Source of the DNA: an uncultured Collinsella sp.
Lineage (GTDB): Bacteria; Actinomycetota; Coriobacteriia; Coriobacteriales; Coriobacteriaceae
NCBI GenBank assembly: GCA_900757465.1
Contig: CAAENY010000048.1
Location: 1 to 39,702 of the forward strand
Direction of reading: 5' to 3'
DNA length: 39,702 nt
Shown here: positions 16,392 to 23,317 of the stretch, one piece after another
How positions within the stretch are numbered: the first letter of the stretch is position 1
Layout of the letters: every line of letters begins with the position of its first letter
Program-made: the position numbers and the translations under genes
The notes under the pieces: generated by a model
Told to the model about the DNA's origin: nothing
What the model saw: the letters and a program-made list of their open reading frames with translations, nothing else
The model's database searches: none

Positions 16392-16400
16392 GTTCACTCC

Positions 16401-16426
16401 TGTTCGTAAATGTGACTATACGAACA
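16401..16426. promoter_or_regulatory. Operator-like inverted repeat before the DUF4867 gene
   Basis: TGTTCGTA and TACGAACA are separated by 10 nt, one helical turn, just upstream of the ribosome site. The symmetry and position suggest a repressor site; the regulator is unknown. Confidence 0.4.
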
Positions 16427-16474
16427 TTCTAGAACAAACATGAGCGATTTTGAACGCTCGTCCCGACCAATCAA

Positions 16475-16507
16475 CAAAAAGGCGCCCCCGCATAAGTGAA
16501 GGCGCCC
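16475..16507 (-). terminator. Rho-independent terminator of luxS
   Basis: GGCGCC arms flank a 14-nt loop and are followed by TTTTTG on the - strand, 29 nt after the luxS stop. Confidence 0.75.
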
Positions 16508-16535
16508 AATGCGCTCGTTTTGGGCGACAAAGCTC

Positions 16536-17024
16536 TTACGCCTGCTGATAGTGCAGATGCTTCTCGTCGATATCGGCCAGGTCGCGGTCGAGGTAACGGC
16601 GTGCGAGCCAGTTAGCCATAGGAAGGTTCTGGTCCAGGTAGTTACCGCACTCCTCGGGAGCGGCACCGGGGACATCGCCCTCAAAGTCGGCGACAAACTC
16701 AAACAGCTCACGCACGAGCGGCAGAATCTCCTCGCTCGTCACCTCGCCAAAGACAACAAGGTAAAAGCCCGTGCGGCAGCCCATGGGGCCAAAGTAGACA
16801 ATGCGGCTCGACCACTCGGCATGATTGCGAAGGAACGTCGCGCCCAGGTGCTCGATGGTGTGGCACTCGGCCGTGTTCATGACCGGCTCCTTATTGGGCG
16901 TGGTCAGGCGCAGGTCAAAGGTGGTGACGGCGGCGCCGGTCGCCGGATCGCGGTCGATGCGGCTCACATACACGCCGGGCTCAAGCAGCAGATGGTCAAC
17001 GGAAAAACTCGCGATGCGCTCCAT
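16536..17024 (-). CDS. luxS: S-ribosylhomocysteine lyase (autoinducer-2 synthase)
   Basis: Cleaves S-ribosylhomocysteine to homocysteine and DPD, the precursor of autoinducer-2, and recycles methyl-cycle products. The length of 162 residues is normal. The metal ligands are His55 and His59 in CHTIEHL and Cys126 in EECGNY; the catalytic Cys83 lies in GPMGCRTGF. The N-terminal SFSVDHLLLEPGVYVSR is typical. The frame starts at the ATG at 17024, with an AGAGGATCTGCC leader before it. It is monocistronic, bounded by its own terminator and a long palindrome upstream. No Pfs nucleosidase gene is nearby. Confidence 0.96.
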   Translation of the reverse strand: MERIASFSVDHLLLEPGVYVSRIDRDPATGAAVTTFDLRLTTPNKEPVMNTAECHTIEHLGATFLRNHAEWSSRIVYFGPMGCRTGFYLVVFGEVTSEEILPLVRELFEFVADFEGDVPGAAPEECGNYLDQNLPMANWLARRYLDRDLADIDEKHLHYQQA

Positions 17025-17047
17025 GGCAGATCCTCTCGATAGTCAAA

Positions 17048-17119
17048 TTGGGACGGGGCTCTTTTAGCTGGTTCGAACGGTCGCACCAATCATACCAGTC
17101 AAAAAAAGCCCCGTCCCAA
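17048..17119. repeat. Long imperfect palindrome between luxS and nucleoside hydrolase
   Basis: The ends TTGGGACGGGGCT and AGCCCCGTCCCAA are perfect 13-nt arms, and the complementarity extends inward through T-rich and A-rich stretches to CTGGT/ACCAG. It could terminate the nucleoside-hydrolase transcript, since TTTTTTT follows the first arm on the - strand. It also resembles a small mobile hairpin and carries a GGGAC motif in each arm. Confidence 0.6.
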
Positions 17120-17128
17120 AAAGACAAC

Positions 17129-18103
17129 TTAGCCAAGGACACGGGCCATACGCGTCTTGAACTCGGACAGGAAGCGCGGAGCATCCACGGTCAGTGCCAC
17201 AAGCGCGCTCTTGTCCGGATCGGACAGGCGGCGCTCATCGCAGATGGTGCGACCGCGGTACTCGCCCAGCAGATCAACACGCAGGTTGCAGCCGAGCGCA
17301 CCTACGAGCGTGGGGTCGATCGCCACGGCAACGGCCAGCGGATCGTGCAGCGCACAACCACCCAGGTAGGGTGCGTTCATCTCGTACGAGCCAATGTAGT
17401 GCTCGACCATGCTCGCAAATGCGCAGCCCGCCATGGTGCCCGAGCCCGTCCAGCCGGCAATGTCGCGGCGTGTGAGCACCACGCGATGCGTCACGTCCAG
17501 ACCCACCATGGTGAGCTTACGGCCCGAGCGCAGCACCGCGTCGGCTGCCTCGGGGTCGCTCGCCATGTTGGCCTCGGCGCCCGCGCTCACGTTACCGGGC
17601 ACGGTAAGGGCGCCGCCCATCACGACCACGCGGCCGATGGACATCATCGCCGCCGCATCGCGCTCCAGGGCGAGCGCCAGGTTGGAGAGCGGGCCAGTCG
17701 CTACGTAGACCAGATCGGGACCATAGGTGCGCGCGGCATCGATCAGATAATCGACCGCAGCGTTGCCGTCGGCCGAGGTCGCCCCCACCGGCTCGTAGGG
17801 CGACGCGGGCACGCTCGCGCCGCCGATGCCGTTCTTGCCGTGAATGAGCGCGGTGGACGCCGGCGGCGTATAGGGCTCAGTCGCCTGCAGAGGACGGTCG
17901 GCACCCAAGTACACCGGAACCTCGGGGCGACCCAGCAGATCGAGCACCGCCAAGCAGTTGTGCGCCGATTGCTCGACGCGCACGTTGCCAAAGCACGTGG
18001 TGATGCCCACGAGCTCCACCTCGGGGCTCGCGATGGCATAGGCCAGCGCCATCGCATCGTCCACACCCATATCCAGATCAAGGATCAGCTTCTTGATTGC
18101 CAT
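17129..18103 (-). CDS. Nucleoside hydrolase (inosine/uridine-preferring type)
   Basis: Hydrolyses the N-glycosidic bond of ribonucleosides, giving a free base and ribose, in the cytoplasm. The Ca2+-binding N-terminal motif DLDMGVDD is at residues 9-16, and the later ligand motif HDPLAVAVAIDP is present. The central ATGPLSNLALAL and VMGGALTVPGNVS blocks, with AEANMASDPEAA, are those of the IunH/RihA family. The length of 324 residues is normal. A GGAG site precedes the ATG. The ribokinase gene ends 30 nt upstream on the same strand, so the pair forms a nucleoside-salvage unit in which the released ribose is phosphorylated next. The purine or pyrimidine preference cannot be read. Confidence 0.93.
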   Translation of the reverse strand: MAIKKLILDLDMGVDDAMALAYAIASPEVELVGITTCFGNVRVEQSAHNCLAVLDLLGRPEVPVYLGADRPLQATEPYTPPASTALIHGKNGIGGASVPASPYEPVGATSADGNAAVDYLIDAARTYGPDLVYVATGPLSNLALALERDAAAMMSIGRVVVMGGALTVPGNVSAGAEANMASDPEAADAVLRSGRKLTMVGLDVTHRVVLTRRDIAGWTGSGTMAGCAFASMVEHYIGSYEMNAPYLGGCALHDPLAVAVAIDPTLVGALGCNLRVDLLGEYRGRTICDERRLSDPDKSALVALTVDAPRFLSEFKTRMARVLG

Positions 18104-18133
18104 TGTTCTACTCCGCTTCTCCGTCTTTATCGT

Positions 18134-19096
18134 TTAACCAAACCAATGTTCAACTTCGGCGCGCGTGGGAATCGATTGCTGAGCGCCCAGGCGCGACACC
18201 GTCACTGCCGAGGCGCGAGCACCCGCGGCCATGCACTCAAAGAGCGGCAAGCCCTCTAGGCGAGCCGCCGCCAACGCGCCGATAAACGTATCGCCGGCGG
18301 CCGTGGTATCGACTACCGTGCTCGAAAGTGCCGGCATGCGCAGCAGCTCACCGTCATCGCCGAGCGTAACCGAGCCGGCACCGCCCAACGTGATGACCGC
18401 AGCTCCGGCACCCCTAGCGAGCAGGGCGTTGAGCGCCGCGACGCAGCTTGCATCGTCCGCGGGCAAGATTCCCGTCAGCACCTGGCACTCGGTCTCGTTG
18501 GGACAGACCAGGTCGACCGCAGGCCAGACCTCCGCAGGCAGCTCGCAGACGGGCGCTGGATTAAAGACCGTATAGAACCCCAGCTTGTGAGCGCAAACAA
18601 GCGCCTCGGCCGTCGCCGCAAGGTCACATTCGCCCTGGGCGATAAAGACGCTTCCGGCAGCCGGGGCAATCTCGCTGGCGTCGCCGTCGAGCCCATCGGC
18701 CACCAGACGTCTCAGCGCGCAGGCAACGTCCGCGCCCGTAAGCGCATGATTGGCTCCCGGCGACAGCACGATGCGGTTGTCGCCCTCGCAGCGAATGATG
18801 GTCGCCGTTCCCGTCTCCACGTCATCGCGATGCACTACAAAGTCACAGTCCACGCCGGCGTCTTGGAGCCCCACCACGAGCGACGCGCCGAACGCGTCGC
18901 GACCGACCGCGCCGATCATGTGCGTGCACGCGCCCATACGCGCGGCAGCTACGGCCTGATTGGCGCCCTTGCCACCGGCGTTGGTGATAAACCCGCTGCC
19001 GCCGACGGTCTCGCCCGCGCGCGGCATGCGCTCGCACGCCACCGAAAGGTCCATGTTCATGCTGCCGAACACCGCGACGATGCCGCGATCTGCCAT
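18134..19096 (-). CDS. rbsK: Ribokinase
   Basis: Phosphorylates D-ribose to ribose 5-phosphate with ATP. It is a 320-residue PfkB-family kinase. The sugar-binding GGKGANQAVAAARMG is at residues 41-55. The catalytic Asp269 lies in DTTAAGDTFIGAL, with the anion hole in front of it. NPAPVCELP and PNETECQVLTG are typical ribokinase blocks. The ATG at 19096 has GAGGAGG 6 nt upstream; the frame continues upstream to 19225 without support. It is the first gene of the rbsK-nucleoside hydrolase operon. A palindrome GTCCAC/GTGGAC at 19173-19190 lies about 80 nt before it and may be its operator. Confidence 0.92.
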   Translation of the reverse strand: MADRGIVAVFGSMNMDLSVACERMPRAGETVGGSGFITNAGGKGANQAVAAARMGACTHMIGAVGRDAFGASLVVGLQDAGVDCDFVVHRDDVETGTATIIRCEGDNRIVLSPGANHALTGADVACALRRLVADGLDGDASEIAPAAGSVFIAQGECDLAATAEALVCAHKLGFYTVFNPAPVCELPAEVWPAVDLVCPNETECQVLTGILPADDASCVAALNALLARGAGAAVITLGGAGSVTLGDDGELLRMPALSSTVVDTTAAGDTFIGALAAARLEGLPLFECMAAGARASAVTVSRLGAQQSIPTRAEVEHWFG

Positions 19097-19172
19097 GGAA
19101 ACCTCCTCGTCTTCAGGCTTTGCGCCCACCGTCGACCAACGATTGTGCGCTCTCGCACCCCCTATAACTTTA

Positions 19173-19190
19173 GTCCACTTTGATGTGGAC
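19173..19190. promoter_or_regulatory. Operator-like palindrome upstream of rbsK
   Basis: GTCCAC and GTGGAC separated by TTTGAT, adjacent to a TATAGG -10-like sequence on the - strand. A role in controlling the rbsK operon is inferred from position only. Confidence 0.35.
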
Positions 19191-19283
19191 GCGCGCTTGA
19201 GCTTGCGCCAGCAGCAAGCATTCACAGGAGCAGGCAGCTACAATGAATACATGCTGATTATTCTCGTCATTGGATGATGTTTT

Positions 19284-21500
19284 ATGGAACAATTCTCGCA
19301 ATCGGGCTCGCGCGGTCGACGCCGCACGGGCAACGAGCCGGCGCCGCACGAACGCGTGAAGGGCGAGCGCCGTACCAACGAGCCACGACGCACCGCGAGC
19401 CCTCATCGCACTTCAGCCAACAACGCGGGCCGCGCCAACACTCCCGCCGCGGAGCAGACGCCTACTCGCCCCAAGTCCCGCTACATCCCTGCCCTTGACG
19501 GCCTGCGCACGCTTGCCGTCGTCGCGGTGGTGCTCTATCACCTCAACCTCACATGGGCACAGGGCGGTCTGCTCGGCGTCACGATCTTCTTTGTGCTTTC
19601 GGGCTATCTGATCACACGCCTGTTGCTCAACGAAGTCGCTAAGACCGGCCGCATCGACCTCAAGAGCTTCTGGATCCGCCGCATCCGTCGCCTGGTCCCC
19701 GCCGTGGTAACGGTAGTGTTTGTAACCTGCGCGCTGTGCACTATCTTTAACCACGTGATGCTCACCAAGATGCGCCCCGACATCCTGCCGTCGCTGCTGT
19801 TCTTCAACAACTGGTGGCAGATTGCCCAAAACGTCTCGTACTTCAATGCTCTGGGCGACCCCTCGCCGCTCACGCACTTTTGGTCGCTTGCCATCGAGGA
19901 ACAGTTCTACCTGATTTGGCCGCCACTGTTGTTTGCCATGGTATCCATGCATGTGAGCAAGCCCAACACGCGCCGCGTGGTTCTGGGCCTCGCCGCGGTA
20001 TCCGCCCTTGCCATGATGGTGCTTTACAACCCCGCCGCCGACCCCAGCCGCGTGTACTACGGCACCGACACCCGCGTGTTCTCGCTGCTGCTGGGCGCCT
20101 GGATGGCCTTTATCCCCGATCGCGACCTGGCGCCGGTGCGTCTCGCTCGTCGTTTGGGGCTCAACCGCCTGGCTGGCGCCGCCAAGCACGGCAAGAACGC
20201 CGAGGGCAAGCCTGGCGAGAAGGCCGACGAATCAGCCGAGGCCGCCCCGGCACAGCCGAGCGCCCTCGTGCGCTTTTGGTCCTCGCCCGCATCCATCGAT
20301 GTGTTGGGCGTCGTAGGTCTGGTTGGCCTTGCCGCCATGGTCGCGCTCACCAACGGCTACACCGCGTTCCAGTATCGCGGAGGCACGCTGCTGTGCTCGA
20401 TCCTCACGCTCATGGTCATCGCAGCCTGCGTGCAGCCCCAGGGAATGGTTGCCCGCGCGCTGTCCGCCGAGCCGCTCGTGTGGGTTGGCAAGCGCTCGTA
20501 CAGCATCTACCTGTGGCACTATCCGCTGCTTCTGCTTATGAACCCGGTCGCCAACATCAACGATACACCCTGGTGGCAGTACATCTTGCAGGTACTTGTG
20601 GTGGTCGCCGTGGCCGAATGCTCATATCGCTTTATCGAAACGCCGTTTAGAAAGGGCGCCTTTGGGCGCACCGTATCCGAGTTCCGCGACGGCACCGCCA
20701 CGCCCGCCAACTGGGCACGCGCGCACGTCCCTGCCTGCGCAGCCTGCGCTGTCGTGTTGGTCGTTGCACTGGGCGGCCTGATCTTTGTGCCCGAGACGTC
20801 CGCGCTGAGCGGCGAGGGCGCCGAAGTTTTGAACAAGGAAGCCAAGAACACCGCGCCCACCGACCAGCAGGCGGCCGACGACACCGACAAGGACAACGAC
20901 GGCTTCCCCGATGGCTCCTACGATCTGCTTATGATCGGCGACTCCGTGTCGCTGCGTGCCGTGGACACCTTTGACGGCGTGTTCCCGCACAGCCATATCG
21001 ATGCCGAAAAGGGCCGCCAGTTCGATGCGGGCCGTGCGACATTTGAGGGCTATCTCCAACAGAACCTTGCCGGCAAGATCGTGGTCTTTGCGCTGGGCAC
21101 CAACGGCTTGGTAACCGACGACCAGATAGACGCCATCATGGCCGATGCAGGAGATAAGCGTATTGTGGTGTTTGTGAACACGCGCAGCCCGCAGCCGTGG
21201 GTTGGCTCTACCAACCAGGCCATCGCCAACGCCGCTACGCGCTACAAGAACGTGCGCGTTATCGATTGGTACGGATACAGTGCCAACCGCAACGACCTGT
21301 TCGATGGCGACGGCACGCACCTTTCGAACACGGGTGTGACTGAGTACCTCAACTTGATCCACGATGCCGTCAAGAAGGACCTGCCCGTGCATCCCGAGGA
21401 TCACGTCAACGATCCGCAGCCGGCAGCCGTCAAGTCTGCCACCGACGCACTCGTCAATGCGCTCGCTCTCAAGCCACACAAGCTGGGCACCGACAAGTAA
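19284..21500 (+). CDS. Acyltransferase-3 / SGNH protein, OatA-like
   Basis: A 738-residue membrane O-acyltransferase of the OafA/YrhL/OatA type. A basic, low-complexity N terminus (residues 1-65) precedes the acyltransferase-3 domain, which begins at YIPALDGLRTLAVVAVVLYH; His86 is the expected catalytic residue, followed by GVTIFFVLSGYLITR. About ten membrane helices follow, with an Ala/Lys/Glu-rich cytoplasmic insertion near 295-325. After a last helix near residue 490 comes an extracellular SGNH esterase/transferase domain with DLLMIGDSVSLRAVD (nucleophile Ser), AlGTNG and DGTHLSNTGVTEY (catalytic Asp/His). The layout predicts transfer of acetyl groups across the membrane onto peptidoglycan or another surface glycan. 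It is monocistronic; only a weak ribosome site is seen. Confidence 0.9.
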   Translation: MEQFSQSGSRGRRRTGNEPAPHERVKGERRTNEPRRTASPHRTSANNAGRANTPAAEQTPTRPKSRYIPALDGLRTLAVVAVVLYHLNLTWAQGGLLGVTIFFVLSGYLITRLLLNEVAKTGRIDLKSFWIRRIRRLVPAVVTVVFVTCALCTIFNHVMLTKMRPDILPSLLFFNNWWQIAQNVSYFNALGDPSPLTHFWSLAIEEQFYLIWPPLLFAMVSMHVSKPNTRRVVLGLAAVSALAMMVLYNPAADPSRVYYGTDTRVFSLLLGAWMAFIPDRDLAPVRLARRLGLNRLAGAAKHGKNAEGKPGEKADESAEAAPAQPSALVRFWSSPASIDVLGVVGLVGLAAMVALTNGYTAFQYRGGTLLCSILTLMVIAACVQPQGMVARALSAEPLVWVGKRSYSIYLWHYPLLLLMNPVANINDTPWWQYILQVLVVVAVAECSYRFIETPFRKGAFGRTVSEFRDGTATPANWARAHVPACAACAVVLVVALGGLIFVPETSALSGEGAEVLNKEAKNTAPTDQQAADDTDKDNDGFPDGSYDLLMIGDSVSLRAVDTFDGVFPHSHIDAEKGRQFDAGRATFEGYLQQNLAGKIVVFALGTNGLVTDDQIDAIMADAGDKRIVVFVNTRSPQPWVGSTNQAIANAATRYKNVRVIDWYGYSANRNDLFDGDGTHLSNTGVTEYLNLIHDAVKKDLPVHPEDHVNDPQPAAVKSATDALVNALALKPHKLGTDK

Positions 21501-21523
21501 CCTGCAACGCAAACTTCCCACAT

Positions 21524-21561
21524 CCGGAGGGGGTGTCTGCCACGGCAGACACCCCCTCCGG
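21524..21561 (+). terminator. Perfect 18-bp hairpin after the acyltransferase gene
   Basis: CCGGAGGGGGTGTCTGCC and GGCAGACACCCCCTCCGG flank AC. It begins 23 nt after the stop. No T-run follows, so termination is likely but not certain. Confidence 0.6.
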
Positions 21562-21612
21562 CAGCTAGGGACGTTCCTTATGTGCTGGCACCTAGGGACA
21601 CTCCTGACACAG
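21562..21612. repeat. Two degenerate GGGAC repeat units
   Basis: CAGCTAGGGACGTTCCTT and CACCTAGGGACACTCCTG occur in a row, matching the CAGCTAGGGACGTTCCTT unit of the 33.9-kb cluster. The stems are imperfect. The following 21613-21735 has no recognised feature. Confidence 0.5.
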
Positions 21613-21735
21613 CCGAGGAACGCCCTCCTTGCGACCGAATTCTGGACGCCTCGCCACCCCGAGCGTTGTTTCCAAGCCCCACACCCGCGGCAAACAACCC
21701 AAAATCACTCTTTTCGAGCCGACCCCAAGAGGTCG

Positions 21736-21963
21736 TGGACAAAAAGGGGCAAATATGAGTACTGTTACCATTTTAGTAGCAGGCAAAACCACCCAAAATG
21801 ACGTCCGAGCGACCCCTACAACCCCCTAAAGCAGCCAACCTGACTGGTTTAAGACATATTGGAGCCAATTTTAATGAACATACTATCGGCTATGTCCATT
21901 ATCTTCTTGGATGTAAATGCTATTCACTTAGCAACAGTACTCATATTTGGCATTTTTTGTCCA
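21736..21963. mobile_element. MITE-like element with 31-nt terminal inverted repeats
   Basis: The ends 21736-21766 and 21933-21963 are inverted copies matching at 28 of 31 positions; each contains TGGACAAAAA and AAATATGAGTACTGTT. The 166-nt interior is less GC-rich than its surroundings and has no convincing ORF. The size, ends and lack of coding capacity fit a non-autonomous inverted-repeat element. No target-site duplication was identified. It lies between the acyltransferase and Nramp genes. Confidence 0.6.
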
Positions 21964-21992
21964 CTGCCATATAACTAATGCCCTATAGCGGG

Positions 21993-22028
21993 CAAAAAAC
22001 AGGCCGCAGTCCATCGCTGCGGCCTGTT
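21993..22028 (-). terminator. Rho-independent terminator of the Nramp gene
   Basis: AACAGGCCGCAG pairs with CTGCGGCCTGTT around a 7-nt loop, and the - strand continues in a T-run. It starts 18 nt after the stop codon. Confidence 0.85.
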
Positions 22029-22046
22029 CGGAAGCAAAAGTGGGCG

Positions 22047-23309
22047 CTAAGCGCTGTAACCCATCGCCTGCAGGACAAACATGACGACCGTGAGCACCGT
22101 AATCACGGCGATAGTCGCCCACGTGAGCACGTTCCACACGCGGCCGTTGCGGTTGGCGCCCATAATGTGACGGTCGGCGGCGATAACCACTTGGAACACC
22201 AGAACCACGGGCAGTAGCACGCCATTGATGACCTGCGAGGTCATCATAATCTGGAACAGATCGACGCCGGGCATAAGCACCAGCACGGCAGAGATACCGA
22301 TGATGGCCGTAATGATGCCGCGATAGACCGGGGCCTCGTCCCAGCTGCGATCGGCACCGCGCTCCCAGCCAAATGCCTCGCAGATAGCGCTCGACGTAAC
22401 GCCCGGCAGCACGCAGGCAGCCAAGAAACTCGCCGCGACCAGGCCCGAGGCAAACAGTACCGTAGACCACTGACCCGCAATAGGCTCCAGCGCGCGGGCA
22501 GCATCGGCAGCATCGCTAATCTGAATACCCGCCGGGAACAGCACCGTACCGGTCGTAATGATAATAAAGCCGGCAATGACATCAGCGGCAAGCGAGCCGC
22601 TCACGGTATCGATGCGCTGCAGCACGATATCGTCCTCGCCCGCGTTCTTATCGACCACGTTGTTCTGCGCCAAGAAAATCATCCACGGCGCGATAGTGGT
22701 ACCGATCGTTGCGACCACGAGCGACACGTAGCTGGGGTCATTTTGAATGTTGGGCACGACCAGGTCGACCGCGACCTCACCCCAGTTGGGGCCAGCCATA
22801 AACGCGGCGACGATATAGGTCACGAACACGCAGCTCACCAGCAGCAGAATCTTCTCGATGCGCTGGAAACTACCCGACATGGTAAGCATCCACACCAGCA
22901 GCGCCACCAACGGCACCGAGATGCTCGCCGGCACGCCAAAGAGAGCAAGGCCGCTGGCGATGCCCGCAAACTCCGAAATGGTCACAGCCGTGTTGGCGAT
23001 CAACAGCGCCGCCATGGCCAACACGCTCTTGCGCACGCCAAAGCGCTCGCGAATGAGCGATGCCAGGCCCTTGCCCGTGACGCAGCCGCAGCGCGCCGCG
23101 GTCTCCTGCGTCACGATGAGCAGCACAGTCATGACGGGAAGCATCCAGAGCATCTTGTAGCCATAGCTGGCGCCCGCGCTGGAATACGTTGCAATGCCGC
23201 CGGCGTCATTGCCCGAAAGCGCCGCCAGCAGACCGGGGCCCATAGCGCCAAAGATGGCCGCGATGGTCAGCTTTTGCTTGGTGCCCGACTTTTGCTTGGT
23301 ATTTTGCAC
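22047..23309 (-). CDS. Nramp-superfamily transporter, NRMT-like (probable Mg2+)
   Basis: An integral membrane transporter of 420 residues and about 11 helices. In helix 1 the classic DPGN metal motif reads DAGG (Asp35-Gly38 in LSGNDAGGIATYS). In helix 6 the classic Met-Pro-His reads Ala207-Pro-Trp in GTTIAPWMIFLAQ. Loss of the helix-6 Met, which selects transition metals, is characteristic of the Nramp-related Mg2+ transporters known from Eggerthella and clostridia, so Mg2+ import is more likely than Mn2+/Fe2+. The GTG at 23309 is chosen because AGGTGG lies 4 nt upstream and the preceding MgtE-like gene ends 8 nt away. Co-transcription with that magnesium-sensor-like gene supports the assignment. 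Confidence 0.85.
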   Translation of the reverse strand: MQNTKQKSGTKQKLTIAAIFGAMGPGLLAALSGNDAGGIATYSSAGASYGYKMLWMLPVMTVLLIVTQETAARCGCVTGKGLASLIRERFGVRKSVLAMAALLIANTAVTISEFAGIASGLALFGVPASISVPLVALLVWMLTMSGSFQRIEKILLLVSCVFVTYIVAAFMAGPNWGEVAVDLVVPNIQNDPSYVSLVVATIGTTIAPWMIFLAQNNVVDKNAGEDDIVLQRIDTVSGSLAADVIAGFIIITTGTVLFPAGIQISDAADAARALEPIAGQWSTVLFASGLVAASFLAACVLPGVTSSAICEAFGWERGADRSWDEAPVYRGIITAIIGISAVLVLMPGVDLFQIMMTSQVINGVLLPVVLVFQVVIAADRHIMGANRNGRVWNVLTWATIAVITVLTVVMFVLQAMGYSA

Positions 23310-23317
23310 GCGACCAC

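Noticed and set aside
17065..17087. tRNA-like 3' end (GGTTCGAACGGTCGCACCA)
   Set aside because: It looks like a T-arm plus CCA, but no anticodon or D arm and no matching acceptor strand lie upstream, and the bases are part of the 17048-17119 palindrome.
21928..22470. 180-codon - strand frame at the end of the Nramp gene
   Set aside because: It is in a different frame from the Nramp gene, overlaps it heavily and runs into the inverted-repeat element; Arg/Gly/His-rich shadow.
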